7,054 nucleotides of DNA from Candidatus Pacearchaeota archaeon. GTDB taxonomy: Archaea > Nanoarchaeota > Nanoarchaeia > Pacearchaeales > GW2011-AR1. A program made the translations under genes and the position numbers. The notes beneath the pieces were generated by a model that was not told where the DNA came from, searched no databases, and saw nothing but the letters and a program-made list of their open reading frames with translations. The number at the start of each line of letters is the position of its first letter. The stretch's first letter is position 1. Shown here piece after piece: positions 6,506 to 7,054 of the stretch. Location of the stretch: NCBI GenBank assembly GCA_002690445.1, contig NZER01000237.1, forward strand, positions 1 through 7,054. The letters run 5' to 3'.

Positions 6506-7054
6506 ATGGCACAAACAGCCACAACGGGTAATTTAGAAAATGCCCAAAGAATTATAATAGCTTCCGCCAGATACACAGAGGAGCATAATAGCCCAGCCTT
6601 GGCACTCATTGAGCAGTTCTCTCTGCCCAAGGGCGCCAAGCAGGTCACTGTTCCAAAGGTGGGACAGATGAGCATGAGCGATCTCGTTGACGGTCAGGAC
6701 ATCATTGATGAGGAAGAAATCGGGATGACCACGGTAGACCTGACAGCCTCTGAGGTCGGGGCCAAGGTCATACTGACAGACAAGCTCGTCCGACAGGCTG
6801 CTGACAATGTGTTCAGCATGATAGGGCGACAGCTTGGTGACGGCATGGCTAGGAAGAAGGACACGGACGTTATAGCTCTGTGGCCTAACCTCAATGGTGG
6901 CACTGCCCTTAGTGCAGACAACCAGACATTCTCGACAGCGAATGTCCATGCTGCTATATCACGGGCGAAGGCGAACAAGTTTGGCAATCAGGTTTATATC
7001 ATCCATCACCCCAATGCAGTTGCGGAACTTTCCAAGGCATCTGCAACGACTGCC
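6506..7054 (+). CDS. Phage major capsid protein, HK97-fold type, 3'-truncated (first 183 aa)
   Basis: This is the subunit of the icosahedral head shell. The 183 residues in the window read as the N-terminal part of an HK97-fold capsid protein. They comprise a short N-terminal arm (1-35), a beta-rich E-loop-like region (PKGAKQVTVPKVG at 41-53, then VDGQDIIDEEEIG at 61-73 and TTVDLTASEVGAKVILTDKL at 75-94), a long spine-type helix ending in MARKKDTDVIALW (114-126), and then P/A-domain-like sequence with QVYIIHHPNAVAELSKA (162-178). The 'LTD ... helix ... KKDTD' order is typical of capsid proteins found in many environmental phages and in the N4 gp56-like group. The exact subfamily is not certain. 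There is no long N-terminal delta domain or fused protease, which fits a separate scaffold gene. The start is fixed by AGGAGG six bases upstream and by the scaffold stop codon in the same frame. The gene runs off the right edge. Confidence 0.88.
   Translation, partial: MAQTATTGNLENAQRIIIASARYTEEHNSPALALIEQFSLPKGAKQVTVPKVGQMSMSDLVDGQDIIDEEEIGMTTVDLTASEVGAKVILTDKLVRQAADNVFSMIGRQLGDGMARKKDTDVIALWPNLNGGTALSADNQTFSTANVHAAISRAKANKFGNQVYIIHHPNAVAELSKASATTA

Noticed and set aside
6501..6534. Second TTGACA overlapping the capsid start, with TAATTT downstream
   Set aside because: The spacer would be 22 bases and the element overlaps the ribosome binding region and start codon; probably chance.

Overview
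This window looks like part of the structural (virion) gene module of a tailed double-stranded DNA bacteriophage or prophage (Caudoviricetes-like). The evidence is a recognisable HK97-fold type major capsid protein at the right edge, an acidic coiled-coil protein immediately before it in the usual scaffold position, and a giant helical protein whose motifs resemble those of large phage internal/ejection-type proteins. All three genes are on the + strand, tightly spaced, and the two visible starts have strong Shine-Dalgarno sites. There are no RNA genes, insertion sequences, CRISPR arrays, attachment sites or host housekeeping genes. The host cannot be named. The Shine-Dalgarno sites show a bacterial host, and frequent AGA/AGG Arg and ATA Ile codons argue mildly against an enterobacterial one.

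Layout. Bases 1-5637 are one uninterrupted reading frame that is already open at base 1, so the gene is cut by the left edge. At least 1878 residues (roughly 205 kDa) lie in the window. It divides visibly into an N-terminal alpha/beta-looking domain (codons about 187-350), a Pro/Thr/Ser-rich linker (about 412-426), a middle domain, a long charged coiled-coil region (about 811-933), a conserved-looking helical core with the short motifs ATGDYSG, FFAPRFF and FGPWDS (about 985-1330), and a charged C-terminal region. After a 52-base gap comes a 266-residue acidic, Gln/Ala/Pro-rich protein (5690-6490), the candidate scaffold. After 15 more bases comes the major capsid protein (6506 to the right edge, 183 residues, 3'-truncated).

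How they work together (inference). The scaffold would direct assembly of the capsid protein into a procapsid. The giant protein is probably packaged in, or attached to, the particle and may enter the cell with the DNA. Its position directly upstream of scaffold and capsid is unusual, because large internal proteins commonly lie downstream of capsid and tail genes. The most interesting points are this giant protein with no recognisable catalytic motif, the in-frame arrangement of scaffold and capsid separated by a single stop codon, and small RNA-level structures in and before the scaffold gene.
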